The notes under the pieces were generated by a model, which saw only the letters and a list, made by a program, of their open reading frames with translations, searched no databases and had not been told where the DNA came from. The position numbers were made by a program, and so were the translations under genes. From Bradyrhizobium sp. Ghvi (GTDB lineage Bacteria; Pseudomonadota; Alphaproteobacteria; Rhizobiales; Xanthobacteraceae), in the NCBI RefSeq assembly GCF_900115265.1, contig NZ_FOVU01000001.1, positions 124,001-188,000 of the forward strand: a DNA stretch of 64,000 nucleotides. The letters are read 5' to 3'. This document shows, piece by piece, positions 9,308 through 17,469 of the stretch. The stretch's first letter is position 1. Every line of letters starts with the position of its first letter.

Positions 9308-10003
9308 TCAAAACCCCATCCGGGCAGAACGCGGCACTCGAATGGACGAGGGCAGGCCATCGATGGGCGCTATGACGATGTAAGCTGCCGTGAACCGCAC
9401 AGGCTCTTGACTGGCCCATTGCTGACTTACAAACCGCAGGCGGCGGGTCCCGCTGCCGAGCACAAAGCCCGCTTTCTGCAAATCCTCGATCACCTCAAGG
9501 AAACTCTTGTTCACGTCGAGCTTTTGCGTTGCCGAGCAGCAATCTTTTACATCGCCATAGTCACGGAAGTTATCCTGCAAGACAGCAAAATACTCTTCTG
9601 CTTCCTCATCAACAGTGCCGCACCGGTCGAATGCTGCCGCATCGCAGATCTCGGCAAGCTCCCGAATCTCCAACCCCGTGCTTAACGGCTTGATAGTGAC
9701 CTCAACAGTTTCCCGGTCGAGGCGCTCTTTCTCCTGTTTCATCTTCTCGGGGTTCGGCAGAGGTAGGGATTTATTGAAGAAATCAATGTCCGAGAATTCA
9801 AACGCCCGAGCGAGGGCGCGCCGGGTTTCGGGGCTGCTAGGATCGCCTTTTTCCACCCGCTGCACGGTCCGCACCGTGACCTTAGCAATTTCGGCCAAGG
9901 TTTCCTGTGTCCAGCCATGTCCGCCACGCTGCATGGCAACCATGGCGCCGACCTCCTTATCGGTCAGCCGCCGGATATCGCAGATATTCTCAAATTCCAT
10001 CAT
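9308..10003 (-). CDS. XRE-family helix-turn-helix regulator
   Basis: A DNA-binding protein of 231 aa. Residues about 18-65 form an XRE helix-turn-helix (MVAMQRGGHGWTQETLAEIA, then VTVRTVQRVEKGDP). The rest (about 95-231) is acidic and then hydrophobic, and is not recognised; it could be a sensing or partner-binding domain. It is the first gene of the pair with the Abi gene and is likely its repressor or antitoxin-like partner. Two adjacent Met codons (10003 and 10000) are possible starts. Base composition is visibly less GC-rich than in flanking core genes, which fits horizontal gain. Confidence 0.8.
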   Translation of the reverse strand: MMEFENICDIRRLTDKEVGAMVAMQRGGHGWTQETLAEIAKVTVRTVQRVEKGDPSSPETRRALARAFEFSDIDFFNKSLPLPNPEKMKQEKERLDRETVEVTIKPLSTGLEIRELAEICDAAAFDRCGTVDEEAEEYFAVLQDNFRDYGDVKDCCSATQKLDVNKSFLEVIEDLQKAGFVLGSGTRRLRFVSQQWASQEPVRFTAAYIVIAPIDGLPSSIRVPRSARMGF

Positions 10004-10197
10004 TCACTCCCTTGCGGATGACGATAGATTTTGGGTGTTTCGGCCCAAATTCACCACGACAGCAGACCGACAGGGGCCCGACGAGCCGAAAAATAATCCA
10101 CCGGAGCCGCAAGAAAGATCGAGAATTACCGCTCAGCCAGCGAACTTGAGGTCAGACAGATATCCCTGCCCGCTTGGAGATTTTCAATTACCGACTA

Positions 10198-11312
10198 TCA
10201 CCGAACCAAATCACTCAATATGTCGACCGCCTCCGGGACATCCGAAGCCACCCGGCAGTTAAAATCATTGCCTAGGCCGTGATGCCTTAGGCCGAGCAGC
10301 GCCTTTAGTGGACCTTCCGTAAAAAGAAGGCTTGGCAATGCGCGACGGCAGCGCTCGCATGGTTGAAATCATAAATATCATTTCCCGCAACGCGACGCGT
10401 CTTGTCCCACCGAGTTGCGGCATGAAGGCACGCCTCAATGTACAACGTAGGAAGCTTTTGGCGTAAGCTAGGTTTTGCTTGCAGCCCGTGAAACACCAAA
10501 TTTGCGTACATCTGACGCGTACGCTTCCATTCATCGCTGTTCGGAGATGGCGCGCTATAGCCTTGCCTGACCGCTATCTCCCCCATGATATCCGCTGCCG
10601 TATCGGCGCAGAAGTCCGCAACACCACTCAGTTCGTCGGTCAACGCCTGCTGAAAACTCTTAATCTTAACTGCATGCTCTACATTCCCAGCGTTCAGCTT
10701 AGCCGCGATGGCGTCCAACTTCGGATCAAGCGGCAGCGGGCCGGGCCCGAACATCTCCATCATTTCCACAAGGTTGATAGTCCACATCTTATCGAAGAAC
10801 GCCTTTTGAATGGCGAGCAGATTTGCGGCATCGATCGCGATTTCAGTTGGATGCAAGAACCCGAGGACGTAGGGCAGTTTGGTCCACACTAGGTGCCGCA
10901 GGGGATAAACATCGGCACCCTTCTGTCCCAAAAAAAGGAAATGCGCTAGCTCTGTCGCGACGCGTTCACGTTGGCTCAGCAACGACACGCCAAGGCTGAG
11001 TTCATCAATTAATTTGGCCGTTCGCAGCCGTGATTCCGGATCAGATTGCTTCAGCAACTCCAAAAATACAGATTCGCTAATCGGGCAAAAAACCTTACCG
11101 CCTTTCACGGCCTCTCGAAGCGAGAGGAGTAGTTTACCTTTCGGGGAGGAGTCATCGTTGGCCAACTGCGCTTGCCGCAGAAACAGCCAATATCGCACAT
11201 CGAGATAGATCGAATTCTTGCCTGCAAGCGTCTGTCCCAGCTCCACAACGCGGGCCTTTACGTGCCGGTCAATCGATATATCGGGATGCTGGCTATGCTT
11301 TTCGAAAGTCAT
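10198..11312 (-). pseudogene. PIN-like-domain nuclease gene, frameshifted near its 3' end
   Basis: The intact frame gives 335 aa from Met at 11312 to a stop at 10305. Acidic positions typical of PIN-like RNases occur early (IYLDVRYW, Asp38), in the middle (CPISESVFLEL) and late (GNDIYDFNHAS), followed by AHCQAFF. Immediately after AFF, in a T5 run near 10321-10325, the frame slips. The neighbouring frame then reads TEGPLKALLGLRHHGLGN and onward to a stop at 10198-10200, which is the expected PIN-like C-terminal strand with its Thr-acidic motif. One base is therefore missing (or two added) in a homopolymer. The nuclease activity is inferred from this layout; the gene is either inactivated or misread. 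Confidence 0.72.
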
Positions 11313-11512
11313 CGTCTTGCGGCACGGTTACTCTTTTGTCGCGAAATAACGTGACAGTGCACTAAACCCCGTCGCCAAAGCATCAGCTGAAATTACGCTG
11401 ACAGCACACAAAATTCCGAAGCCCCAGCATTCGCTGCCCATTTGGCGTCCCGTGACCGCAACTGCGAATTCCCTGTCATTGCGACGCGGCCAGCGTCCCC
11501 AACGGCTCTGGC

Positions 11513-11833
11513 TCAGCGGCGGAGCCATCCGAGGGCGTTGGCGCGCAGGGAGAGCAGCCAATTCCAGAGGCGAGCGAACCACGGCAGCGTGAGGAGTTTC
11601 GGGCGGACGATCCTGAACAGCCTTTCGACCAGAAACAGGCTGGCCGCGTAGGCGCAAACGATGACGGCGGTGCCGGTGATCCAATGCCCTTCGCCCGCAA
11701 TCGCTACGGCGCCGAGCTTCAAGGGCTCGACGATACTGGCCGGGATGAGAAGCAGCACCAGGGACTGGTAGGGCCCCAATCCCTCGATGTGGCGACGTAG
11801 CCGCGATCGCTGAGGTGACGCGGGCTGCGACAT
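11513..11833 (-). CDS. Small membrane protein (unknown)
   Basis: A 106-aa protein with two hydrophobic helices (about residues 22-48, SLVLLLIPASIVEPLKLGAVAIA, and 52-72, ITGTAVIVCAYAASLFLVERLF) and a basic, Trp-rich tail. I do not recognise a family. It starts 5 bp after the stop of the DUF3606 gene on the same strand, so the two are probably one transcript. A long alternative reading frame on the same strand is a shadow. Confidence 0.65.
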   Translation of the reverse strand: MSQPASPQRSRLRRHIEGLGPYQSLVLLLIPASIVEPLKLGAVAIAGEGHWITGTAVIVCAYAASLFLVERLFRIVRPKLLTLPWFARLWNWLLSLRANALGWLRR

Positions 11834-11837
11834 GGGA

Positions 11838-12026
11838 CTATCGCCCCAGCCTCTTCTCGACCTTCTTCCTGGTATTGCCGACTTTTCTGACCGCCTTCTT
11901 GACGGCCGAGGCCGATCGTCCGGTTTTCCTGGCCTCGTATTGGACCTCGTAGTCTTGCTCGCCGGCCACGCGGCTGCGGTCCTGCTTGCGCCCGCGGGCG
12001 GTTTGTTTCCTCGCCTTCTTAGCCAT
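11838..12026 (-). CDS. DUF3606-like basic protein
   Basis: A 62-aa, Lys/Arg-rich protein. The central GEQDYEVQYEARKTG and the tail AVKKAVRKVGNTRKKVEKRL match the DUF3606 pattern as I remember it. Start at 12026 (MAKKARKQ) is preferred over an upstream Met at 12041. Function is unknown; DUF3606 proteins are small, basic and sometimes stress associated. First gene of a probable two-gene transcript. Confidence 0.75.
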   Translation of the reverse strand: MAKKARKQTARGRKQDRSRVAGEQDYEVQYEARKTGRSASAVKKAVRKVGNTRKKVEKRLGR

Positions 12027-12185
12027 GACAGTCCTCCTCATGGCGCAACGCGGACATAAGTCGCCCGGTTCCGGGAGCCTCTGCCTGCTTTGATGGACGC
12101 GCGATGTGAGACGCGCTGCTCACGGCGAGACGCGAATTGGAACGTACCGATGGCGGATGGCTTGATGGCTCAAAGGAGTGCCATC

Positions 12186-12752
12186 ATGAACATCTCCCGT
12201 GTTGCCCTCGTCATGGCCGTTGTCATTCCCTGCTCCGCGTTCGCTCAAGGAGGAGGAGGAGGTGGTGGTGGTGGCGCTGGAGGCGCAGGCGGAGCATCAT
12301 CTTCAGCCGGCGGCGCAGGGAGCGCGGCCTCCTCGTCCGGGAGCGCGGGTGCAGCCGTAACATCTCCATCCGGTTCAGGCGGGATCGGCGCGACAGGGAC
12401 AGGTGTTGCAGGGACGGGTGCAAATGCGAACGCGACGACGGCACCTAACCTCAACAATGGATCGGCCGCCGGAAACGTTGCGGGCGGCAACGTCAACAGC
12501 CCCTCGCCCGCCCAATCAGGTGCAGATCTTCCAACCGGGAACGGGAATGGCCTGACGACGGGAGCGGCGCCCGGCACGAACACGGCCGGCACGGCAGCCC
12601 CATCGGGTTCGCCCGCAAACGCGCAAGCCACGGCACCCGCGGGCGGCATCGGCAGGCCGATGACACAGGACGAAAGGGGCAGTGACGACAAGATCGATCA
12701 AGAGAACAACCGCGCCGACAAGATCGTGGGGAAGATTTGCAAAAACTGCTGA
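12186..12752 (+). CDS. Secreted Gly/Ala/Ser-rich protein ending in ICKNC
   Basis: An exported low-complexity protein of 188 aa. A clear signal peptide (MNISRVALVMAVVIPCSAFA) is followed by a glycine run, then Gly/Ala/Ser/Asn/Thr-rich repeats. The last segment is charged (QDERGSDDKIDQENNRADKIV) and ends GKICKNC. The start is fixed by AGGAG about 8 bases upstream of ATG 12186. The 3' end overlaps the next gene by 16 bp, and that gene also ends in a C-x-x-C. I do not recognise the family. Confidence 0.7.
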   Translation: MNISRVALVMAVVIPCSAFAQGGGGGGGGGAGGAGGASSSAGGAGSAASSSGSAGAAVTSPSGSGGIGATGTGVAGTGANANATTAPNLNNGSAAGNVAGGNVNSPSPAQSGADLPTGNGNGLTTGAAPGTNTAGTAAPSGSPANAQATAPAGGIGRPMTQDERGSDDKIDQENNRADKIVGKICKNC

Positions 12753-12952
12753 ATGGCACCTTGTGCATCGCTTACATCGCGGCGACCGCGTTGAATGAGC
12801 CTGCCCTGGCCAGACACCACAGGCAGCATCCGCGTTACGCCGCCTCAGCGACAGGCTTGCCTGACTCCACGAAGCCTGCCGTCGATCCGCCTCGCGATCC
12901 CGCCGGCAAGGCCCTGGAGAAGAAGATAAAGAGCATCTGCCGCGGCTGCTAG
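12737..12952 (+). CDS. Small secreted protein ending in ICRGC
   Basis: A 71-aa reading frame beginning with TTG at 12737, overlapping the previous gene by 16 bp, which suggests translational coupling. Residues 1-26 look like a signal peptide (LLNGTLCIAYIAATALNEPALA). The mature part is His/Arg/Pro-rich with a basic end, EKKIKSICRGC. The shared C-terminal I-C-x-x-C with the upstream protein makes it likely that both are real and related in function. A TTG at 12761 is an alternative start. Confidence 0.55.
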   Translation: MQKLLNGTLCIAYIAATALNEPALARHHRQHPRYAASATGLPDSTKPAVDPPRDPAGKALEKKIKSICRGC

Positions 12953-13085
12953 GCACAACCCATTACTGTGCACCCCTGAAGTGAGACACGATCATTCCAT
13001 TGATAGTAGGGATGTCACGATGCGTTACCGCGCGTTGATTTGCGCGAACGCGGTTTCGAACTCAGGAGGCGAGTGCCTTCCTCCC

Positions 13086-13230
13086 CGTCATCCCGGCGCG
13101 TGTAGCGCGAGCTATGGCGCGCAATTGCGCAGCTGAGACTCCATCGGGCCCCAGGGTTGGCGGATGAATGGATTCTCAAGCGCGCAATTGCGCGCCATAG
13201 TTCGTCGCTTCGCGACGCCCCGGAATGACA
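13086..13230. repeat. Nested palindromic repeat with 19-bp perfect arms
   Basis: The outer ends read GTCATCCCGGCGCG and CGCCCCGGAATGAC. Inside, CTATGGCGCGCAATTGCGC at 13112-13130 is an exact inverted copy of 13182-13200. This is a REP-type element by layout. Confidence 0.75.
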
Positions 13231-13265
13231 GAGGCGCGCGTTGGCATGACAGTGCGGCGCGCTAC

Positions 13266-13293
13266 ACTTGCTTCCCCGCAATGATCTCCTGCA
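13266..13293 (-). repeat. Copy of the regulator 3' end (LQEIIAGKQ-V), copy A
   Basis: Read on the minus strand, this stretch encodes LQEIIAGKQV followed by a stop, matching the end of the regulator gene at 15474-15773. Similarity continues a little upstream (GCCGCGCG block). It appears to be a remnant of a paralogous gene. Confidence 0.6.
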
Positions 13294-13324
13294 GTCGCAA
13301 CATGCCGCGCGAGCGCGACGAAGC

Positions 13325-13490
13325 TGCTCTTCCCTTCTCCTCTTGTGGGAGAAGGTGGCGCGAAGCGCCGGATGAGGGGTCTCTTTCCATGGAGAGACTT
13401 TCGATGAGGAGCGAACCCCTCACCCCAGTGAGTCTGCGTCTACTGCCCTCGCGGCCCTCTCCCACAAGGCGAGAGGGCACAGCTATCGGC
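13325..13490. repeat. Large imperfect inverted repeat
   Basis: The left arm has TTCTCCTCTTGTGGGAGAAG and GGATGAGGGGTCTC. The right arm has GAACCCCTCACC and CTCTCCCACAAGGCGAGAGG. Related sequence occurs at 7690-7735. It is a typical rhizobial intergenic mosaic element. Confidence 0.65.
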
Positions 13491-13504
13491 ATCCCAGACG
13501 ATTA

Positions 13505-13530
13505 CACCTGCCTCCCCGCAATGATCTCCA
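13505..13530 (-). repeat. Copy of the regulator 3' end, copy B
   Basis: Minus-strand reading gives LEIIAGRQV and a TAA stop, a diverged copy of the ending at 15474. No further gene remains attached to it. Confidence 0.55.
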
Positions 13531-13682
13531 GAGCCGGAAGGCCGCACTCGGAAAGTCAGCGTCATTTGTTCCCGATCATCCTTCGGGTCCGCCCAGGGCC
13601 GGCGGCACTGCGCGTTTATTAGGCTTTGCCGGCGGCGGATCCAGCCCGGCCGGCCGCCCTTTCCGATCGTAAAAGCTGATTT

Positions 13683-13714
13683 ATCGAGCGTTATAATTGT
13701 TTGATCGATCGTTA
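13683..13714. promoter_or_regulatory. Pair of direct repeats upstream of the sigma-54 promoter
   Basis: ATCGAGCGTTA at 13683-13693 and ATCGATCGTTA at 13704-13714 differ at one base and are spaced 21 bp centre to centre, two helical turns. They lie immediately upstream of the sigma-54 promoter for the transporter gene. A regulator-binding role is inferred. Confidence 0.55.
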
Positions 13715-13720
13715 AAAAAA

Positions 13721-13736
13721 TGGCACGCTGCTTGCA
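13721..13736 (+). promoter_or_regulatory. Sigma-54 (RpoN) promoter of the NCS1 transporter gene
   Basis: TGGCACG-N4-TTGCA fits the -24/-12 consensus at every defining base, with GG and GC correctly spaced. It lies about 72 bp upstream of ATG 13808 and points into that gene. RpoN promoters need an enhancer-binding activator such as NtrC, so nitrogen control of the transporter is the likely meaning. Confidence 0.82.
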
Positions 13737-13807
13737 TTTCGGGGCGAAGCCGCGCGGTGCGTGTGTCATCGAATGCGCGGATCATTGTTGCTTGGAGGGT
13801 GAAGACT

Positions 13808-15304
13808 ATGAGTCCCAAACTGCCCGAAAGCCCCGCAGGGGCTGTTTCCGAGGGCCATGCCCGCGTTATCATCAAGCCCGGCTATCATCCGGACCTGACC
13901 AATGAAGACCTTGCGCCGCTCAAAGAACAGACCTGGGGCGCGTACAATATTTTCGCATTCTGGATGTCCGATGTGCACAGTGTCGGCGGCTATGTCACCG
14001 CGGGAAGCCTGTTCTCGCTCGGACTGGTCGGCTGGCAGGTGCTGATCGCGCTGCTGGTCGGCATCATGATCGTGCAGTTGTTCTGCAACCTCGTCGCCAA
14101 GCCGAGCCAGGTCACGGGAACGCCTTATCCCGTCATCTGCCGCGCGCCGTTCGGCGTGAAAGGCGCCAATATCCCGGCCATCATTCGCGGCCTGATCGCG
14201 GTCGCCTGGTACGGCATCCAGACCTACCTGGCCTCGAGCGCGTTCATGGTGGTGGCGCTCAAGTTCTTTCCCGCGCTGGCGCCCTATGCCGATGTCGGCC
14301 AGCACGGTTTCGTCGGCCTGTCGGCGCTCGGTTGGGCCTGCTTCATGTTCCTATGGGTGCTGCAGGCGATCGTGTTCTGGCGCGGTATGGAGGCGATCCG
14401 CGTCTTCATCGACTGGGCCGGCCCGGCCGTGTATGTCGTGATGATCGTGCTGGCGGTCTATCTCATCGCGAAGGCGGGCATCGCCAACATCGGGCTCACG
14501 CTCGGCGAGGTCAAATATTCCGGCTGGGACGCGCTGCCCGTGATGATCAACGCGATCGCACTGGTGGTCTCGTATTTTTCGGGACCGATGCTGAACTTCG
14601 GCGACTTCTCGCGCTACGGAAAGAGCTTTGGCGCGGTGAAGACCGGCAACTTCTGGGGCCTGCCGGTCAACTTCCTCGGCTTCTCGGTGCTCACGGTCGT
14701 CACGACGTCGGCCACGCTGCCGGTGTTCGGCCACATGATCACGGACCCCGTGGAAACCGTCAGCAAGATCGACAGCACATTTGCGGTCGTCCTCGGCGCG
14801 CTGACCTTCATGATCGCGACCATCGGCATCAATATCGTGGCCAACTTCGTCTCGCCGGCCTTCGACTTCTCGAACGTCGCGCCGCAGCGGATCAGCTGGC
14901 GGATGGGCGGCATGATCGCCGCGGTCGGCTCGGTCTTCATCACGCCGTGGAACCTGTACGACAATCCGCAGGTCATCCATTACACGCTCGACATCCTCGG
15001 CGCGTTCATCGGCCCGCTGTTCGGAATCCTGATCGCGGACTTCTACATGGTGAAGAAGCAGCAGATCGTCGTCGACGACCTCTACACCCTCAGCGAGAAC
15101 GGACGTTATTGGTACGAGGGCGGGTACAACAGGAACGCAATCATGGCGATCATTCCCTCCGCACTGGTGCCGGCGATCTGTGCACTGGTCCCGTCGTTGT
15201 CGGTGCTGGCCAATTTCACCTGGTTCATCGGCGTGGGCCTGGGTTACGGGACCTACAACTATCTCATGCTCCGTCAGACTGCGCTCGCTTCTCAGCCAGC
15301 CTGA
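13808..15304 (+). CDS. NCS1-family nucleobase/allantoin-type transporter
   Basis: Inner-membrane symporter of the nucleobase:cation symporter-1 family, related to CodB, PucI and Mhp1; substrates in the family include cytosine, allantoin and hydantoins. The 498-aa protein has about 12 hydrophobic segments. Family features include LKEQTWGAYNIFAFWMSDVHSVGGY near the start, PYPVICRAPFGVKGANIP, SGPMLNFGDFSRYGKSF and an early Trp-Gly pair. Start at 13808 is chosen because a reading further upstream would run through the sigma-54 promoter. It is followed by a terminator hairpin. No catabolic genes lie beside it, so substrate cannot be assigned. Confidence 0.88.
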   Translation: MSPKLPESPAGAVSEGHARVIIKPGYHPDLTNEDLAPLKEQTWGAYNIFAFWMSDVHSVGGYVTAGSLFSLGLVGWQVLIALLVGIMIVQLFCNLVAKPSQVTGTPYPVICRAPFGVKGANIPAIIRGLIAVAWYGIQTYLASSAFMVVALKFFPALAPYADVGQHGFVGLSALGWACFMFLWVLQAIVFWRGMEAIRVFIDWAGPAVYVVMIVLAVYLIAKAGIANIGLTLGEVKYSGWDALPVMINAIALVVSYFSGPMLNFGDFSRYGKSFGAVKTGNFWGLPVNFLGFSVLTVVTTSATLPVFGHMITDPVETVSKIDSTFAVVLGALTFMIATIGINIVANFVSPAFDFSNVAPQRISWRMGGMIAAVGSVFITPWNLYDNPQVIHYTLDILGAFIGPLFGILIADFYMVKKQQIVVDDLYTLSENGRYWYEGGYNRNAIMAIIPSALVPAICALVPSLSVLANFTWFIGVGLGYGTYNYLMLRQTALASQPA

Positions 15305-15317
15305 CCGGCTTTACGGG

Positions 15318-15346
15318 GACGGCCCGCCGCAGCGGGCCGTCCTTTC
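15318..15346 (+). terminator. Terminator after the NCS1 gene
   Basis: The stem GACGGCCCGC / GCGGGCCGTC with a 4-nt loop is followed by CTTTC. The U-tract is short, so termination efficiency is uncertain. Confidence 0.6.
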
Positions 15347-15473
15347 GCCGATGCGCTTCTTGATTCGGAGCTGTCGGCCTTCCGGGTTGCTACGGCCTCG
15401 AGCGCGAGGCCTAAGCACGAGTTGCACGATCGTCGTGTTCGCTGACTCATAGCGCGTTGGCACGATGCGGCTG

Positions 15474-15773
15474 CTAAACCTGCTTCCCCGCAATGATCTC
15501 CTGCAACGTTGCCACGTGCCGCGCAAACGCGCCGCGGCCCGCCGCGGTGGCGGTGACCGTGGTCTGCGGCTTCTTCCCCACGAACGCCTTCTCCACCGAG
15601 ACATAGCCCGCTTTCGCCAGCGTCTCGATATGCGCCCCGAGATTGCCGTCGGTGGCGCCTGTCAACTTCTTCAGCCGCGAGAACTCCAGACCTGTCGACA
15701 CGGGCAGCGCGTTCAGCGCGGCCATGATCTTCAGGCGCAGCGGCTGGTGGATGATGTCGTCGAGCTCGGCCAT
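15474..15773 (-). CDS. Winged-helix transcriptional regulator
   Basis: A 99-aa DNA-binding protein. MAELDDIIHQPLRLKIMAAL opens a winged helix, with the recognition helix around TGATDGNLGAHIETL and the wing around GYVSVEKAFVGKKP. This is the HTH_34 ('winged helix DNA-binding domain') pattern. Its ATG overlaps the stop of the upstream membrane-protein gene (TGATG), showing translational coupling. It is the last gene of a three-gene operon and may autoregulate it. Its 3' end is duplicated twice about 2 kb away. Confidence 0.85.
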   Translation of the reverse strand: MAELDDIIHQPLRLKIMAALNALPVSTGLEFSRLKKLTGATDGNLGAHIETLAKAGYVSVEKAFVGKKPQTTVTATAAGRGAFARHVATLQEIIAGKQV

Positions 15774-16324
15774 CAGATCCGCCGCATCCAGAGGCCGCCG
15801 AGGATCAGGCCGCCGCCGTTGACGAAGGCCATCCAGAGCGGGAAGGCCGCGCCGATGGTGAAATAGCCGATCAGGGTCAATGCGGTGATGCCGAGACCGA
15901 TCGCCACAAAGGCGTAGCCGAACCAGAGGCCGGCGAGCGTGTAGAACAGCATGAAATAGATCGGCCAGAACGCGCCGAGCTCGCGCGGGCCGAAATGGCC
16001 GAGCAAATTGGTGCAGATATTGCCGAAGGCGAAGAACAGCGCGAACACCAGCACGATCCTCACGTCGAAGCCCGCCGGCTGGGCCCGCGAGGGCGCCAGC
16101 AACCGGATCGCGACGAGGCCGCCGACACCGAGGATGTCGACGGCGGGCCATGCGTATTTTGCGTAGAACGGCCAGGCCCAAGTCACGAGATTGCCGGCGA
16201 AGACCAGAACGCCCCACCATATCGCCGCCAGGCTCGCCAGCTCGTAGAGCTGCGACTGCCGTAGGCGCTGGACGATGTCGTCGATGTCGGCCAGTGCTGC
16301 CGCAGCCTGCTTGCGGTCGATCAT
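15773..16324 (-). CDS. Six-helix membrane protein of a regulator operon
   Basis: A 183-aa integral membrane protein. An N-terminal soluble helix ([29 protein letters not shown]) precedes about five or six hydrophobic helices, including LAAIWWGVLVFAGNLVTWAW and IVLVFALFFAFGNICTNLLG. I do not recognise a named family. Its ATG overlaps the stop of the hydrolase gene (ATGA), and its stop overlaps the start of the regulator gene (TGATG), so all three are translationally coupled. Membrane partner of a small regulator is inferred from this coupling. Confidence 0.8.
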   Translation of the reverse strand: MIDRKQAAAALADIDDIVQRLRQSQLYELASLAAIWWGVLVFAGNLVTWAWPFYAKYAWPAVDILGVGGLVAIRLLAPSRAQPAGFDVRIVLVFALFFAFGNICTNLLGHFGPRELGAFWPIYFMLFYTLAGLWFGYAFVAIGLGITALTLIGYFTIGAAFPLWMAFVNGGGLILGGLWMRRI

Positions 16325-17331
16325 GATTGGCCGCTCCCGCGCGTCGCCACGTCCTCGGCGATCGTATTGACCGCCTTCGGATTGGTGACGATCCCCATGT
16401 GGTTGATACCTTCGATCAGCTTGACTTCGACCGCCGGTTTGATCGCCTGCACGGCCGCGGCATAGTTTTCGGAGATCATCATCTCGTCCTCCGCGCCGCC
16501 GAAGATCGTGATCGGGCGGGTCGTGGCCGCAAGGTCGAGACGATAACCGCGGGTTGCGAAATTGCGCATCAGGCGGTCGGAATAGGCCGGCGTCAGGATC
16601 CATTCCGAATTCGGCGGCACCGCGAAAGCGAGCACCGGAAGCTGCGCACAGCAGTCGATGCCGAGCTTGCGCAGGGCGGTAAGGGCGAGAATGCGCGGGA
16701 CATCGGCATTGGCCCAGCCGCCGGAGTGCGGCCGGTTGGTCGGCGCGTCATAGCCGAGATAGGGCGCGAGCAGCACGGTGCGCACGAACAGGTCCTGGAT
16801 GATCGGCGTTGCGGCAATGCGCAGCGAGAAGCCGGCACCGGCGGAATGGCCAATCAGGGTCAGCGGCAGATCGGGCGCGCTCTTGCGGACATGGGCGACG
16901 AAATCGACGAGATCGTCCTCGAGCTGGCCGACATAGCCGATGTCGCCGCGCGTGCCGGAGGCGCCGTGGCCGCGGGTGTCGAGCGCCCAGGTCTCGACGC
17001 CGCGCGCCGCCAGCGCTGCCGTCAGGGCGTGATTGACGGTGCCGGAGGAGCCGGACGAGCCGTGGATGAAGATGGCGCCACGGCCGGTCTCCGTCCCCTT
17101 GGGTTGATAGTGGCGGTAGCCGAGCCAGGTGCCGTCGCGGGCCTGGAAACGCTCCAGCGCCGGCAGGGTCGACATATCCACGCCTTTGCGCGACTCGGAG
17201 ACGGAGCGCAACTCGGCGGGCCGCTGCAGCGGCGTCGCGATCAAGGCGGTGAAGATCAAAGCGACGGCGCCAACCGCGCACAGACCCCATTTGAGCAATC
17301 CGAGAGCACCTCGCAGCAATTGCGTCGCCAT
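16321..17331 (-). CDS. Membrane-anchored alpha/beta hydrolase (serine aminopeptidase S33 type)
   Basis: A 336-aa hydrolase. An N-terminal hydrophobic helix ([20 protein letters not shown]) anchors it. The fold shows [13 protein letters not shown] as oxyanion region, DTRGHGASG, nucleophile Ser in GHSAGAGFS, an acid in FGGAEDEMM and a His in EGINHMG. This is the pattern of lysophospholipase/monoglyceride-lipase-like enzymes. First gene of the operon with the membrane protein and winged-helix regulator. Substrate unknown; a lipid is plausible because of the membrane anchor. Confidence 0.85.
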   Translation of the reverse strand: MATQLLRGALGLLKWGLCAVGAVALIFTALIATPLQRPAELRSVSESRKGVDMSTLPALERFQARDGTWLGYRHYQPKGTETGRGAIFIHGSSGSSGTVNHALTAALAARGVETWALDTRGHGASGTRGDIGYVGQLEDDLVDFVAHVRKSAPDLPLTLIGHSAGAGFSLRIAATPIIQDLFVRTVLLAPYLGYDAPTNRPHSGGWANADVPRILALTALRKLGIDCCAQLPVLAFAVPPNSEWILTPAYSDRLMRNFATRGYRLDLAATTRPITIFGGAEDEMMISENYAAAVQAIKPAVEVKLIEGINHMGIVTNPKAVNTIAEDVATRGSGQS

Positions 17332-17469
17332 GGTCGAAACTCCTTCACCGGATCATCAATAGAGAACTCTATATTGCAGAGTACTCTTTCGATCAAGAGC
17401 CTAGATGGCGCTCTCAGGCGAAAATCCTTAACGTCGGGCCTGACCCCAAAATGCCGAATCGTTTGCCAG

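Larger units (their letters stand above)
12953..13720. other. Repeat-rich intergenic region
   Basis: About 770 bp with no supported gene. It holds two palindromic elements (13086-13230 and 13325-13490) and two short copies of the 3' end of a winged-helix regulator gene (13266-13293 and 13505-13530). Short reading frames here are repeat-encoded and were not called. Confidence 0.7.

Noticed and set aside
12244..12300. Repeated GGAGGA/GGTGGT run considered as a tandem repeat or switch
   Set aside because: It encodes the glycine stretch of the secreted protein in frame, so it needs no other explanation.
13086..13490. Repeats considered as a CRISPR array
   Set aside because: There are no equal-length repeat-spacer units; the elements are palindromes of different size.
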